This document shows, one piece after another, positions 48,770 through 57,336 of a DNA stretch of 64,000 bases. Origin of the DNA: Fulvivirga marina. Lineage in GTDB: Bacteria; Bacteroidota; Bacteroidia; Cytophagales; Cyclobacteriaceae. Position 1 is the first letter of the stretch, and every line of letters starts with the position of its first letter. Where the stretch lies: assembly GCF_016775155.1 (NCBI RefSeq), contig NZ_JAEUGD010000059.1, positions 46,564 to 110,563 of the forward strand, in the 5' to 3' direction. Under the pieces are notes generated by a model. That model did not search any database, was not told the DNA's origin, and worked only from the letters and a program-made list of their open reading frames with translations. Position numbers and translations under genes: made by a program.

Positions 48770-48778
48770 TCGGCTTTT
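48758..48778 (+). terminator. Rho-independent terminator
   Basis: AAAAGCCGA-TGA-TCGGCTTTT: a nine-base stem with the gene's own stop codon as the loop, ending in four T. Confidence 0.8.
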
Positions 48779-48865
48779 ACTCCTACGATTTCTACCGCTG
48801 ACATCCCACCTAGGTACCACGACTACACCTTTGCTATCAAACCATCTTAGGTAAAATACCCTATA

Positions 48866-48887
48866 TTGTTGGCTAGTAAGCCAACAA
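48866..48887. terminator. Hairpin between convergent genes
   Basis: TTGTTGGCT-AGTA-AGCCAACAA is a perfect nine-base stem with a four-base loop. A second A/T-rich inverted repeat follows at 48891-48905. It may end transcription from the right. Confidence 0.5.
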
Positions 48888-49008
48888 CGGGAAAACCAGG
48901 TTTTCTCCTATTGGAATCAATCCGTTACATCCTATAACTTCAGGTAAACAGAAGTTTTCGAGTCAATTGTCAGCCCGATATGCATCAAATATTTAATTAA
49001 AACTATTA

Positions 49009-49194
49009 TCAAGAAGTTCCTTTTTGATTGCCTAAAGAACAAATATGCATTACTGTCATACCTGTTATAATGGTCAAAGATTTCGATAGCTCATTTAAAA
49101 CAACATTTTCAATATAAAAGGATAACATTAGCCCGGTTAGCATTACAGCAACGGCAAAGAATAATTGAATTTCTAATAAGTTTTTATTTTTCAT
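49009..49194 (-). CDS. Small membrane protein, 61 aa
   Basis: The ATG frame encodes two hydrophobic segments (LFFAVAVMLTGLMLSFYIE and LTIITGMTVMHICSL) with a Lys/Asn-rich start. It lies 52 bp downstream of the DUF6671-like gene on the same strand. No family is recognised. The membrane-like composition and the lack of any overlapping gene support it modestly. Confidence 0.45.
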   Translation of the reverse strand: MKNKNLLEIQLFFAVAVMLTGLMLSFYIENVVLNELSKSLTIITGMTVMHICSLGNQKGTS

Positions 49195-49246
49195 AATCAG
49201 ATTTAACTTTTACGATTTACGTTAGGTATCAAATTCAACAGGGATA

Positions 49247-50095
49247 TCATGGATTGCAGAAATCACAATACATTGGTTCCTCAAATGACTTATGCGGATC
49301 AGACAACTCTTTGAAAAAATGACACTTAGGACAAGAGTATATGTAAGCCTGTATTGATCTTGTTGGGAGGTTACATTGACGGCACCTCAACCCTGACTTT
49401 ACATCGCTAATACCAAAGCCAGGGAAATTACACGCTTCACAAGCAGTAACAGCTTTGTCCAGCATCACCTCGGTAGCTTCAGCTATAACATCCATTCTCA
49501 TTGGGTTATACATTGCCCTCATATCAGTTTCTACAAAAGCCTGCCCGTACCTCTCGTTTAAAAACCGGAATTTATCCAACAACTCGTCCTTATCACGTAT
49601 ACCCTTAAAAAACCGAGGTTCAGACTTTTTAGCACTTCTCAGTATAAGGGCATGTAATGGGAATTTCACTCTATCGGCGAAATCGAGTAGGTCTTTTGTT
49701 GTTTCACATAACTGTCCTCCGAAATTAGTTTTAGTACTAAACTGCCTGCCTACAATCTCAAAATCATGCTTTCTATCCAGGAGAAGTATTAACTCTTCAT
49801 CACTTGGAACAAAAGAAAGTAAGGGATGCATGCCAAATGAACCTTCATTAGCAATAGCCAGGTCATACCCTGTCATATCAAGAGCCATCTCACACTTCTT
49901 TCTTGCTGTAGTAAGCGGGTCTGTTATACGCTCTACCTCTCCGGTGAATGTACCTAACTGATCGGTATTCAACCCCTGCGGAACCAGGGGAATCACCCCT
50001 AGGCTGGAGGCTACCCTTGAAGCTATTACGCTTTCCTTACCATGCATAGTAGCTATCGCCAGATGCCTACCCTGAAATATCTGCATGCCTGCCAT
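49247..50095 (-). CDS. DUF6671-like protein with C-terminal zinc ribbons
   Basis: A 282-residue soluble protein. The N-terminal 200 residues contain GRHLAIATMHGKESVIA and TGYDLAIANEGSFGMHP, conserved-looking and matching what I recall as the DUF6671 family. The C-terminus has two paired-Cys knuckles (CEACNFPGFG...CRQCN; CPKCHFF...CDFC), so it should bind zinc. An in-frame Met three residues in (MQIF) is an alternative start. It begins 17 bp after the dabA stop in the same direction and is almost certainly in that operon, which hints at a role in assembly, metal supply or regulation of the bicarbonate system. Confidence 0.8.
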   Translation of the reverse strand: MAGMQIFQGRHLAIATMHGKESVIASRVASSLGVIPLVPQGLNTDQLGTFTGEVERITDPLTTARKKCEMALDMTGYDLAIANEGSFGMHPLLSFVPSDEELILLLDRKHDFEIVGRQFSTKTNFGGQLCETTKDLLDFADRVKFPLHALILRSAKKSEPRFFKGIRDKDELLDKFRFLNERYGQAFVETDMRAMYNPMRMDVIAEATEVMLDKAVTACEACNFPGFGISDVKSGLRCRQCNLPTRSIQAYIYSCPKCHFFKELSDPHKSFEEPMYCDFCNP

Positions 50096-50112
50096 GTAAT
50101 TGCCCTAAATAT

Positions 50113-52596
50113 TTACAGGATTTCTTCCCACTTCAAGTTTCCCTCGTAACGATGTGAAACTTTCCCTTCCTCATTTAATGCAAGCAGATGAAGCCAGCCA
50201 TTGTCACACAGGTCTCGGACTGACTGGTGTTTTTGGAGTATTATATTTATTGCCTCAAGGGGAGCTTCAATAATTACATTCAGTTTCAATGGTTCATGCA
50301 CATAGTCCTCTCCATCATGCACTGATTGCATTGGTAAACCTACTCTTAAGTCTCCTGAATAACCTTCAAGCACACCAATCCCCGCTGTTACGTTGTGTAA
50401 GGCCTTGTTGCCCGAGCCAAAGTGCTTATTATCAACAGCAGATCCATAGTATTGCAAGTTTATCCAACTGGTTACAACCATGGGGGCTGTCATGATGAGC
50501 TCAAGAACTGCAAACCCCTGATCTTTTTTCCAATCATACGAGTGCAAAAAGCTTCGCCCCTCAAAGTCTATACTTTTGGTTCTGTCTCTTTGAGCCACCA
50601 CAAATGTTGAACAGCCAGCCAGTCCCCACTCCGGTCGGATTTGCGACCAGTCTTTACTTCTCATTTTTATTTCTCTGTCTACATCACCATCAATCATCAT
50701 TTTAAATGCCCTTTCTCTTCGGGAAGCACGCCCGGCACCAGCCAGTGATTCCTTTAGTGTTACTAATTCTTGTCTTTGAGCATTAGGCACATCATTCTCA
50801 TTAAAAATCCTGATTTCATCCGTGGTGGTATCATGAAGACAAGCCAGAAATGTGGCACTATCCGGTATGACTATTCCAGCATTCCTCAGGTGTCCCCTTA
50901 CTACTCTGTCGTTGAGTATTGCGGCTGCCACTTTTGCATTCGCTTCTCCACTATGCCCTGCGCAAGCACCACAGTCCAGTCCTGTTGCATGTGGATTGTT
51001 TACAGAAGTAGACCCATGGCCAACAATCAATACGTATTTGGCAAAATTCTCTGTTAAAGACATGGCATTCAGTGCATTCTTAGCCATTTGTACGCGCTGG
51101 TCCATCGGAATTCCGACAGTTTGATTGAGATAGTCCGAAACCTCAAGACTGACACCTTTTTTTTTGATGTATTTGTTTTTCAGCCCGACCTTATCTGGGT
51201 GTGGCACTGGTCTGGTGAGCCCAAATGAATCCATGAAGAGTTTAGGCAAATAAGATAGCCCTACCGGACTCACAAAACTAAAACACGTGATCGCCCCTGA
51301 TTTGAAAGCTTTCCATATTTGTTTGAGTCTGTATTTGCGTATTCGATCGTTGACGGCACTACTATTTTCGCCACCTGGAATTTCCTCTAATACAGTAGAT
51401 CCGGGTTTTAAAAGTACCGGGCATTGCTCTTGGCCATCTGCATGACCTATAGGTACATATTTAATGGGGAAGCCAAAAAATCCTGCAAACCCAAGTGTTT
51501 CAATTTCACTATCTACTCTTTCCAAATTTCTTCGGAAAACTTCCGACCTCACATCAATACAAAAAACAGCCTGTACTTTACTTTGCTGACCTCCTTGCTT
51601 TTGAATAGGCTTAGCATTGTGGAACTTGTTAATAATCTCACGTTGTGCAGCAAGGTCGAAGGCTTCCTGAAGAATTAATTTTTGCACCAAGACCTGGTTG
51701 AGTTCTTTTTGAACTGATGAAACAGACAAGATTATCTTTGCCTGACGCCATTTTTTCTCAAGCTGCTCATGATTTATACAATCTAGCATGCTCGCCTCCC
51801 AACATGTCAAAACCGCCAAAAAGTTGATCAGTTTTCCATCATTTCCGCCGTTCAACTCACTGTCGTAATCCAGTCGTGCTGCATAGGCCGACCAGCCTCC
51901 AACTTTTAACAATAGCCGGTGAAAGTACATACTTAAAACATCCTCTGGTATCCTGAGTATTTCCAGGGCTTTTAATGTCGCCTCCAATGGGTCATTAGGG
52001 TAAGCCTTAATCTTTTCTCGAAACTTCTTTAGCCCTGTTATCTCCGGCGCACGGTCTATTTCAGCCTCAAATTTCCAGGCTTCAAAAAGATCTGCATCCT
52101 GATTTGCTGCTACCCAGGTTGCCTGTCCTTTGTCAAAATAGGAAGCTGCCCAAGCCGAGATCCTTGAAGTTATGAAGCTATTCCAGTCTTTTCCAGTGAG
52201 CTGGGTAGCTATGTCTGCAACGGTCGGAACTGGTGTGGTATCCCTATTTTCATGATCAGAAGTTTTCACGGCCCGGATAAAGTCATCTACACTTGTCTCT
52301 GAATAAGATGAATCTTTCCGTAAAACAGTTTCTATATCCTCTTCACTGATACTTCCTTCATCAAACTTTTCCAGGTAGAATGAAACAGGTAAAGTCATTT
52401 GTACTCCTCCTGCAGTGGCCAACTCCTGTGCTGCATTTTCAAACTTCTTGTGTGTAAGTCCTAAATATGGATTTACAGCCACGAAATTTCCCAAAGGCCA
52501 TACAGGGGCGATTTTTTTACATGCCCGACGCATTGATTTCAAGAGTGTACTGTATCTTGTATCATTAGAGAGTTCTAATATATCGTGATGCAACAT
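50113..52596 (-). CDS. dabA: Inorganic carbon accumulation subunit DabA (DUF2309/UPF0753)
   Basis: An 827-residue peripheral membrane protein, the beta-carbonic-anhydrase-like subunit of DAB complexes, which turn CO2 into bicarbonate using an ion gradient. The zinc site is visible: Cys and Asp in VFCIDVRSE (near 345), His in VGHGSTS (near 523) and Cys in GLDCGACAG (near 541). The N-terminus PLGNFVAVNPYLGL is typical. The length matches the family. It lies 33 bp after dabB, and a LysR regulator is divergent upstream of the operon. In a probable heterotroph the likely use is bicarbonate supply for carboxylases. Confidence 0.95.
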   Translation of the reverse strand: MLHHDILELSNDTRYSTLLKSMRRACKKIAPVWPLGNFVAVNPYLGLTHKKFENAAQELATAGGVQMTLPVSFYLEKFDEGSISEEDIETVLRKDSSYSETSVDDFIRAVKTSDHENRDTTPVPTVADIATQLTGKDWNSFITSRISAWAASYFDKGQATWVAANQDADLFEAWKFEAEIDRAPEITGLKKFREKIKAYPNDPLEATLKALEILRIPEDVLSMYFHRLLLKVGGWSAYAARLDYDSELNGGNDGKLINFLAVLTCWEASMLDCINHEQLEKKWRQAKIILSVSSVQKELNQVLVQKLILQEAFDLAAQREIINKFHNAKPIQKQGGQQSKVQAVFCIDVRSEVFRRNLERVDSEIETLGFAGFFGFPIKYVPIGHADGQEQCPVLLKPGSTVLEEIPGGENSSAVNDRIRKYRLKQIWKAFKSGAITCFSFVSPVGLSYLPKLFMDSFGLTRPVPHPDKVGLKNKYIKKKGVSLEVSDYLNQTVGIPMDQRVQMAKNALNAMSLTENFAKYVLIVGHGSTSVNNPHATGLDCGACAGHSGEANAKVAAAILNDRVVRGHLRNAGIVIPDSATFLACLHDTTTDEIRIFNENDVPNAQRQELVTLKESLAGAGRASRRERAFKMMIDGDVDREIKMRSKDWSQIRPEWGLAGCSTFVVAQRDRTKSIDFEGRSFLHSYDWKKDQGFAVLELIMTAPMVVTSWINLQYYGSAVDNKHFGSGNKALHNVTAGIGVLEGYSGDLRVGLPMQSVHDGEDYVHEPLKLNVIIEAPLEAINIILQKHQSVRDLCDNGWLHLLALNEEGKVSHRYEGNLKWEEIL

Positions 52597-52629
52597 GAAT
52601 TAATATTTGGGTTTAGGGTATACTTTTCT

Positions 52630-54312
52630 TTACAGTTTATTTATAAAGACAGCTTGTTCTTTGAGCTGGTCCATTTTTAAGTATTCGACTCTCCGCAATT
52701 GACGGTCCTGTTGCTGTACTACCAGTTTGTTTTCAGGAGAATGAATTCTAAGAGCACTAACTACCCTATCAAAAATGGTATTGACATACAGCCCGTTTCG
52801 CAGATGAACCGCCAGGGTCAGAAAAATCGGATATTTCGATAGCGTGGGTGCAATAACCTGGACTAAAACTACGGTCCCAAAGACTAGTAAAAGCGCTCCA
52901 ACCAATAGAGCCTTGCCAACCCCGGGGGTGTGCAACTCCGGAACCTGAGACGACAAGATATAATGAGCACCTGATTCGAGAGAGAAAAAGGCGCCCGCTA
53001 CGAATAATACCATCAGACTTGCCCTCATGAACAAGGAAATCCCTCCATTTTTATCGATTGCCAGAATAAATATTCGAGATAGTCCCATAACCAGTATTGA
53101 GCCTATAGCCACCAGGGGGAGTTCTCTGTATACATCTATACCCCAAACTATGATGAAGCCACTGTAAACTACCAAAGCCAATAAAATACCCGCAGCAATT
53201 TTGTACAGGGAGTATGACTTTGGTAATGATGCTATCTTATTCCCTTTGATCACGTCTATTGCACTTCCTGATGAAAGAAAGGCATGGGCTTTGTAAAATG
53301 AGTGCCCGACCAGATGAAGCATAGCTGCAGGGAATATCCCAAAACCACATACCAACAAGCTAAAGCCCATATGAGCAATGCTGGAATAGGCTAATGCCGT
53401 TTTAATAGAAGTTTGAGTCAGGTAAATCACTGAACCAAATAACGCAGTGAAACCACCAACAATAATAAGCAGGTAAGGAGCGTATACACTGGCATCTATT
53501 ATATGAGCCATTCTGATAATTAAAAACGGCCCTGCATTTAGAAGTCCTGCATGTAACAGGGCAGAAACCGGCGTTGGGGTCTCCATAACCTCAATTAACC
53601 ATCCATGCGTAGGGAATTGAGCTGATTTCAGAATAGCCACCAATACTAGCAAAACAGCGACTCCCTCCATACTGGCAGGCAACAGCCCCAAAGTATTCCT
53701 TTCCTTTATCATGGCAAAAACCATCTCAAAATCACCTGTTCCAAACTCCCGATACAATAGAAGCACCGCCACCAACAAGCATAAATCTCCTAACCTCGCC
53801 AGTATATACTTCTTTCTGGCCGCAACCAATGCACCTGGCCTGTGAGCATAGAAAACCAACAACCGGTGTAAGGAGATACTGGTAAGCACCCATGAAATCA
53901 AGAGAACAAACAGATTAGCCGATAAAACAAGTAATTGCACTGAAGCTATTGTAGCCGCTAATCTGCCAAGGAAAGCTCCCTGACGCTTATCCCCGTCGAG
54001 ATAATTGAGGCTGAATTTTACAATAATAAAACCAAGTAGTGCGATCATAATCAGCATTGCGACACTTAGTGCATCCAGCCTTAAGCTAAAGCCAAGACCA
54101 TTGAATCCAACCAACTTGGTTTGTAATATGCCGTTATTTGCTACGGCAATACCACAAACAATGGCAATCAATATACTCGTCACCGTTGACACCACACTCA
54201 TACGCTTGACAATTGCCGGGCGAATTCCTGGTTGAAACCGGGAAACAAGCGCAGTAGCAGCAAAAATTGCAGGTGATAATACTGTTATAAACGCAGGGAG
54301 ATTTTGAAACAT
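52630..54312 (-). CDS. dabB: Inorganic carbon accumulation membrane subunit DabB (NuoL-like)
   Basis: A 560-residue polytopic membrane protein of the proton-conducting NADH dehydrogenase subunit 5 family (Proton_antipo_M), with about 13-14 helices. Typical elements are the Lys/His-bearing helices around FPTHGWLIEVMETPTPVSALLHAG (near 228-250) and KTALAYSSIAHMGFS (near 310). The protein is shorter than NuoL and sits next to dabA, which marks it as DabB, the cation-coupling partner. It is preceded by a short ORF and 34 bp of spacing. Confidence 0.93.
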   Translation of the reverse strand: MFQNLPAFITVLSPAIFAATALVSRFQPGIRPAIVKRMSVVSTVTSILIAIVCGIAVANNGILQTKLVGFNGLGFSLRLDALSVAMLIMIALLGFIIVKFSLNYLDGDKRQGAFLGRLAATIASVQLLVLSANLFVLLISWVLTSISLHRLLVFYAHRPGALVAARKKYILARLGDLCLLVAVLLLYREFGTGDFEMVFAMIKERNTLGLLPASMEGVAVLLVLVAILKSAQFPTHGWLIEVMETPTPVSALLHAGLLNAGPFLIIRMAHIIDASVYAPYLLIIVGGFTALFGSVIYLTQTSIKTALAYSSIAHMGFSLLVCGFGIFPAAMLHLVGHSFYKAHAFLSSGSAIDVIKGNKIASLPKSYSLYKIAAGILLALVVYSGFIIVWGIDVYRELPLVAIGSILVMGLSRIFILAIDKNGGISLFMRASLMVLFVAGAFFSLESGAHYILSSQVPELHTPGVGKALLVGALLLVFGTVVLVQVIAPTLSKYPIFLTLAVHLRNGLYVNTIFDRVVSALRIHSPENKLVVQQQDRQLRRVEYLKMDQLKEQAVFINKL

Positions 54313-54346
54313 GGGTTAAAGTTTTATTATGGTTTAACGAATGTTT

Positions 54347-54652
54347 TTAGATAAATTCTACCGAAAGGTTCGACTCTAACTTCAAGTTCCTTTCTGATAA
54401 TTTAGCTTTCTTAACAAGCTCCTGTAAGGTTACAAGGGAAGCTTTAAGCTCTTCAATTCTTTGAAGGGATGTTTCATCTTTTAATCCAAATCTTATTTGT
54501 TGACTGAGATCTCTCATCTCATGAAAGTTGATTTTTTTCATAAGTAAGTTGGTCATTATTTCATGAGCTTCTTCCGGAGTAAAAACTCCTTTGATAAGAT
54601 CAAACCTCGTCTGTTCTGTTACCATTTCTTGTGTTTCTCTCATTGTTGTCAT
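54347..54652 (-). CDS. Small helical protein, first gene of the dab operon
   Basis: A 101-residue, highly helical and charged protein without membrane segments (LIKGVFTPEEAHEIMTNLLM; RIEELKASLVTLQELVKKAK). I take the ATG at 54652 (MTTMRETQEM); a longer frame to 54697 would add an unlikely N-terminus that runs into the operator region. No family is recognised. Its place directly before dabB suggests an accessory or regulatory part of the bicarbonate system. Confidence 0.65.
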   Translation of the reverse strand: MTTMRETQEMVTEQTRFDLIKGVFTPEEAHEIMTNLLMKKINFHEMRDLSQQIRFGLKDETSLQRIEELKASLVTLQELVKKAKLSERNLKLESNLSVEFI

Positions 54653-54702
54653 GGTTAAAAATTTGTTGATGATGCGAAATTGGGTAAAACAATTCATAAG
54701 TT

Positions 54703-54736
54703 TTTATTTATATTTGTTATAAAACACATAAATAAA
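54703..54736. promoter_or_regulatory. LysR-type operator palindrome between regulator and dab operon
   Basis: Perfect nine-base arms TTTATTTAT and ATAAATAAA separated by 16 bases, centred in the 88 bp divergent region and ending four bases before the LysR ATG. Size and place fit a LysR autoregulatory site. Confidence 0.6.
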
Positions 54737-54740
54737 TTTT

Positions 54741-55637
54741 ATGAATTACACGATTCATCAGCTTCAGATATTCCTTAAAGTGGTTCAAAAACAGAGCATT
54801 ACTAAGGCTTCCGAAGAGCTTTTTATGACCCAACCTGCAGTCTCTATTCAGTTAAAAAACTTTCAGGATCAATTTGACATACCACTTACTGAAGTGATAG
54901 GGCGCAAGCTTTACATTACCGATTTCGGAAATGAAATTGCACTCATGGCAGAGCGGGTGCTTCAGGAGTTAAACAACATTAACTATAAAACTCTGGCTTA
55001 CCAGGGAGTGATGACGGGAAAGCTCAGTATCTCATCAGCCTCCACAGGCAAGTATGTGATACCCTACTTTCTAAATGGATTTATTGAGAAGCATGCAGGC
55101 GTTGACCTGGTACTGGATGTCACCAACAAAACCAAAGTGGCAGAAAGCCTGAAAAATAATGAAACAGATTTTGCTTTGGTTTCTGTAATTCCGGAAAAGG
55201 TGAACATCGAACAGGAATTATTAATTGAGAATAAATTGTATCTGGTGGGCAATACTCCAGAAAGAAATAAGGCTAAACCTTTGATATACAGGGAAGAAGG
55301 ATCCGCAACACGGATAGCCATGGAGCAATACTTTGGAGAGCATGAATCAGGGATAAGAAAAAGAATGGAACTCACTTCTAACGAAGCTGTAAAGCAGGCA
55401 GTTATTGCAGGGATCGGATATTCAATCATGCCCTTAATAGGCATACGCAATGAACTGATAAATAAAGAGATTTATATCCTACCAGCTGATGATCTCCCTA
55501 TTAAAACGGAATGGAGACTTGTTTGGCTCAAGGAAAAAAAACTTTCTCCAGTCTGTCAGGCCTTTCTTGAGTTTATCAGACTCGAAAAGCAAAATATACT
55601 GCATAAAAGTTTTGAGTGGTATTTAAATTATCTTTAG
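54741..55637 (+). CDS. LysR-family transcriptional regulator (CbbR/CmpR-like)
   Basis: A 298-residue protein. The N-terminal winged helix-turn-helix (IHQLQIFLKVVQKQSITKAS, LFMTQPAVSIQLKNFQ) is followed by a substrate-binding domain (residues 90-295; SISSASTGKYVIPYFLNGF). It is divergent from the dab operon with 88 bp between start codons, the arrangement known for CbbR-type regulators of carbon-fixation and DAB genes. The ligand is unknown. Confidence 0.92.
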   Translation: MNYTIHQLQIFLKVVQKQSITKASEELFMTQPAVSIQLKNFQDQFDIPLTEVIGRKLYITDFGNEIALMAERVLQELNNINYKTLAYQGVMTGKLSISSASTGKYVIPYFLNGFIEKHAGVDLVLDVTNKTKVAESLKNNETDFALVSVIPEKVNIEQELLIENKLYLVGNTPERNKAKPLIYREEGSATRIAMEQYFGEHESGIRKRMELTSNEAVKQAVIAGIGYSIMPLIGIRNELINKEIYILPADDLPIKTEWRLVWLKEKKLSPVCQAFLEFIRLEKQNILHKSFEWYLNYL

Positions 55638-55824
55638 AAGCTCAAGTAATCCGGCGCTGACTTATCAACTGGCAAGACATATTCATCAATTGAAACAGGC
55701 TATCGATCAATTTTACCCCTAATGGCTATTTGGATATAGGTAAATTCATAACATCAAAAGTTGGGTAATCAGACAACAAAAAGTCTATAAATTACCTAAG
55801 GAGTCTTTCTTATGAGAGAAAGGT

Positions 55825-55849
55825 TTCAGAGGTGTATCCTCTGAATTTT
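55825..55849 (+). terminator. Hairpin before the peptide precursor
   Basis: TTCAGAGG-TGTAT-CCTCTGAA then TTTTA; another six-base hairpin (CTTTCT/AGAAAG) precedes it at 55805-55822. It may end the LysR transcript or act in the leader of the peptide gene 70 bp later. Confidence 0.5.
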
Positions 55850-55918
55850 AGGACCATTGATGTAACCGGGTGGTGCGCATTATACTCGTAAAATACTGTT
55901 AACCTAACCTATTTAAAA

Positions 55919-56146
55919 ATGAAAAAGAAAAAGTTTAACCTTCAAAAATTAAAAGTAACCAGCTTGATTACTAATGTTACGCCAATTGGTAAAGAAACAG
56001 AAACTATTAAAGGAGGAGCAGATATTCCCAGAACAACAATTTGCACTGTTACCAATGCTCCCTACTGCTATACATTGCAGATTAATTGTGATTTAGCGAC
56101 TGCTAATTGTACTAAAACACATTTCCCTAATTGTATTAACCATTAG
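55919..56146 (+). CDS. GG-leader ribosomal peptide precursor (RiPP/bacteriocin-like)
   Basis: A 75-residue peptide. The leader MKKKKFNLQKLKVTSLITNV then ETIKGG matches the Lys/Leu-rich GG-type leaders of Bacteroidota natural-product precursors (class I lanthipeptide-like or related families exported by C39 peptidase ABC transporters). The core after GG has five Cys and many Thr (ADIPRTTICTVTNAPYCYTL...), suitable for disulfides or thioether rings. No lanthionine synthetase, radical SAM enzyme or peptidase-exporter is in the window, so modification and export would be supplied from elsewhere. It has hairpins on both sides and is probably a single-gene unit. Confidence 0.75.
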   Translation: MKKKKFNLQKLKVTSLITNVTPIGKETETIKGGADIPRTTICTVTNAPYCYTLQINCDLATANCTKTHFPNCINH

Positions 56147-56174
56147 AGAATAACCGTTAACGTACTATGGTTTG

Positions 56175-56265
56175 AGTGTGGCGCACCAAATATAGAGCAC
56201 CCTTCAGGGGCTAACCTGGCTGTAATAATAAGTCTGTAAACACGGAATCCTCATGGTGCTACACT
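56175..56265 (+). ncRNA. Possible structured RNA downstream of the peptide gene
   Basis: Arms AGTGT-GGC-GCACCA (56175-56188) and TGGTGC-T-ACACT (56254-56265) can pair over 11 base pairs and enclose smaller hairpins around CCCTTCAGGGG. It could be the 3' UTR fold of the peptide mRNA. This was read by eye only. Confidence 0.25.
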
Positions 56266-56297
56266 CAGGATGATAATATAATACCTTAACAGGAAGA

Positions 56298-56329
56298 GTT
56301 GATGGTCACTGAATCATCAACCCTTTTTT
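56298..56329 (+). terminator. Rho-independent terminator
   Basis: GTTGATG and CATCAAC arms around a ten-base loop, followed by CCTTTTTT. It ends the transcript of the peptide precursor. Confidence 0.75.
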
Positions 56330-56417
56330 ATCATAACAAACTTTTAAACTTCAGATAATAACCTAGAATCGGGCACTCAAATAAAACGCTGTTTTTAATA
56401 CTTACAGTTAAGCGCAT

Positions 56418-57008
56418 TTAAAAACGCTCCAACACTTTATTATGCCAATATGAAGAGTTAATTTCTACCGAAACTCTTTTAAGCATCTCCAGATCTTCTT
56501 TACCTGGATCTCCAAATTGCATTCCTAAAAATAGATTTTCAGTAAATAACTCATCATTAAACGCCCCCTCCTCTTTTAGTTTATTCATTGTTTCAACTAT
56601 TGCTTTACTAAAAAAAGCAGCAATGAACTCCCAAAGTTGTTCATCATCTAACACCTCCAGATCAACATCCTCAAACTCTCCTTCATAAAATTCATTGTAA
56701 GCACGATCAATAAAATGGTTAACTTCATCAAACAGCTCATAATGTTCATTTACGTATTCCCACGCTGAAGCGTCAATTTCATATGTCATTTGGCTATCTA
56801 TAGAAGCATTTTTTGATTTTCTATTCAGACTTTCAACTGTGGAAATTGCACCTCCCATACTTCTGCATCCTGAATCACAATAAACAGCTACTGCATATAC
56901 TTTCTCGTTTTGCAGTTCATTTAACTTGACCGACAGGTAATCTGTCAATGCTTTATAAAGCAACTTTTGAAGCTCTGTATTTAATTGCTCACTATTCATA
57001 CCGTTCAA
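56418..57008 (-). CDS. DUF4303-like protein
   Basis: A 196-residue acidic, soluble protein with no signal peptide. VYAVAVYCDSGCRSMG near residue 37, the Trp-containing segment YEIDASAWEYVN and the Glu/Asp-rich middle match what I know of the DUF4303 family, often found as an immunity or neighbour gene in bacterial toxin loci. No toxin gene is adjacent; the nearest peptide gene is the GG-leader precursor 270 bp away. It could be an orphan immunity protein. The family call is from memory of the pattern. Confidence 0.6.
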   Translation of the reverse strand: MNGMNSEQLNTELQKLLYKALTDYLSVKLNELQNEKVYAVAVYCDSGCRSMGGAISTVESLNRKSKNASIDSQMTYEIDASAWEYVNEHYELFDEVNHFIDRAYNEFYEGEFEDVDLEVLDDEQLWEFIAAFFSKAIVETMNKLKEEGAFNDELFTENLFLGMQFGDPGKEDLEMLKRVSVEINSSYWHNKVLERF

Positions 57009-57137
57009 TAGTTGGTTATAACTTCCTCGTTATACCGCATGCAACCAGACCGCAAGCGTTATCAACCGACCCGAGATAAAAGTACCAAAAACTTTGTTAG
57101 AACATACACAATAGAAGTGAATCTCAGCAAGTAAAAA

Positions 57138-57299
57138 ATGATTAGAACAAGAGCTTTCAGCTCACCGTCTACTATCTCAGTCGATAAATTTCCATGGTAT
57201 AAACTGGGTGATAAACCTCCCCCTCTATACTTTGGAGATCAATATCATTATAAGTATCTAAGACAATTTTTCATTCAACCTCCAACAAATAGTCCTTAA
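57138..57299 (+). CDS. Possible small protein, 53 aa
   Basis: ATG frame reading MIRTRAFSSPSTISVDKFPW and ending QPPTNSP. It is rich in Pro and Tyr/Phe, with no signal peptide and no Cys. It lies in a 328 bp gap, and its stop is four bases before a strong hairpin followed by ATTTTAG on the same strand, which supports a transcribed unit. No family is recognised. Confidence 0.4.
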   Translation: MIRTRAFSSPSTISVDKFPWYKLGDKPPPLYFGDQYHYKYLRQFFIQPPTNSP

Positions 57300-57303
57300 C
57301 AAG

Positions 57304-57328
57304 AGGCGGAGCTTCATATACTCCGCCT
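57304..57328. terminator. Terminator hairpin between convergent units
   Basis: AGGCGGAG and CTCCGCCT arms, nine-base loop, then ATTTTAG on the plus strand. It is placed to serve both the small plus-strand ORF and the minus-strand receptor gene. Confidence 0.75.
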
Positions 57329-57336
57329 ATTTTAGT

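Noticed and set aside
49455..49961. 168-codon plus-strand frame opposite the DUF6671-like gene
   Set aside because: It is Ser-rich and antisense to a gene with clear zinc-ribbon motifs.
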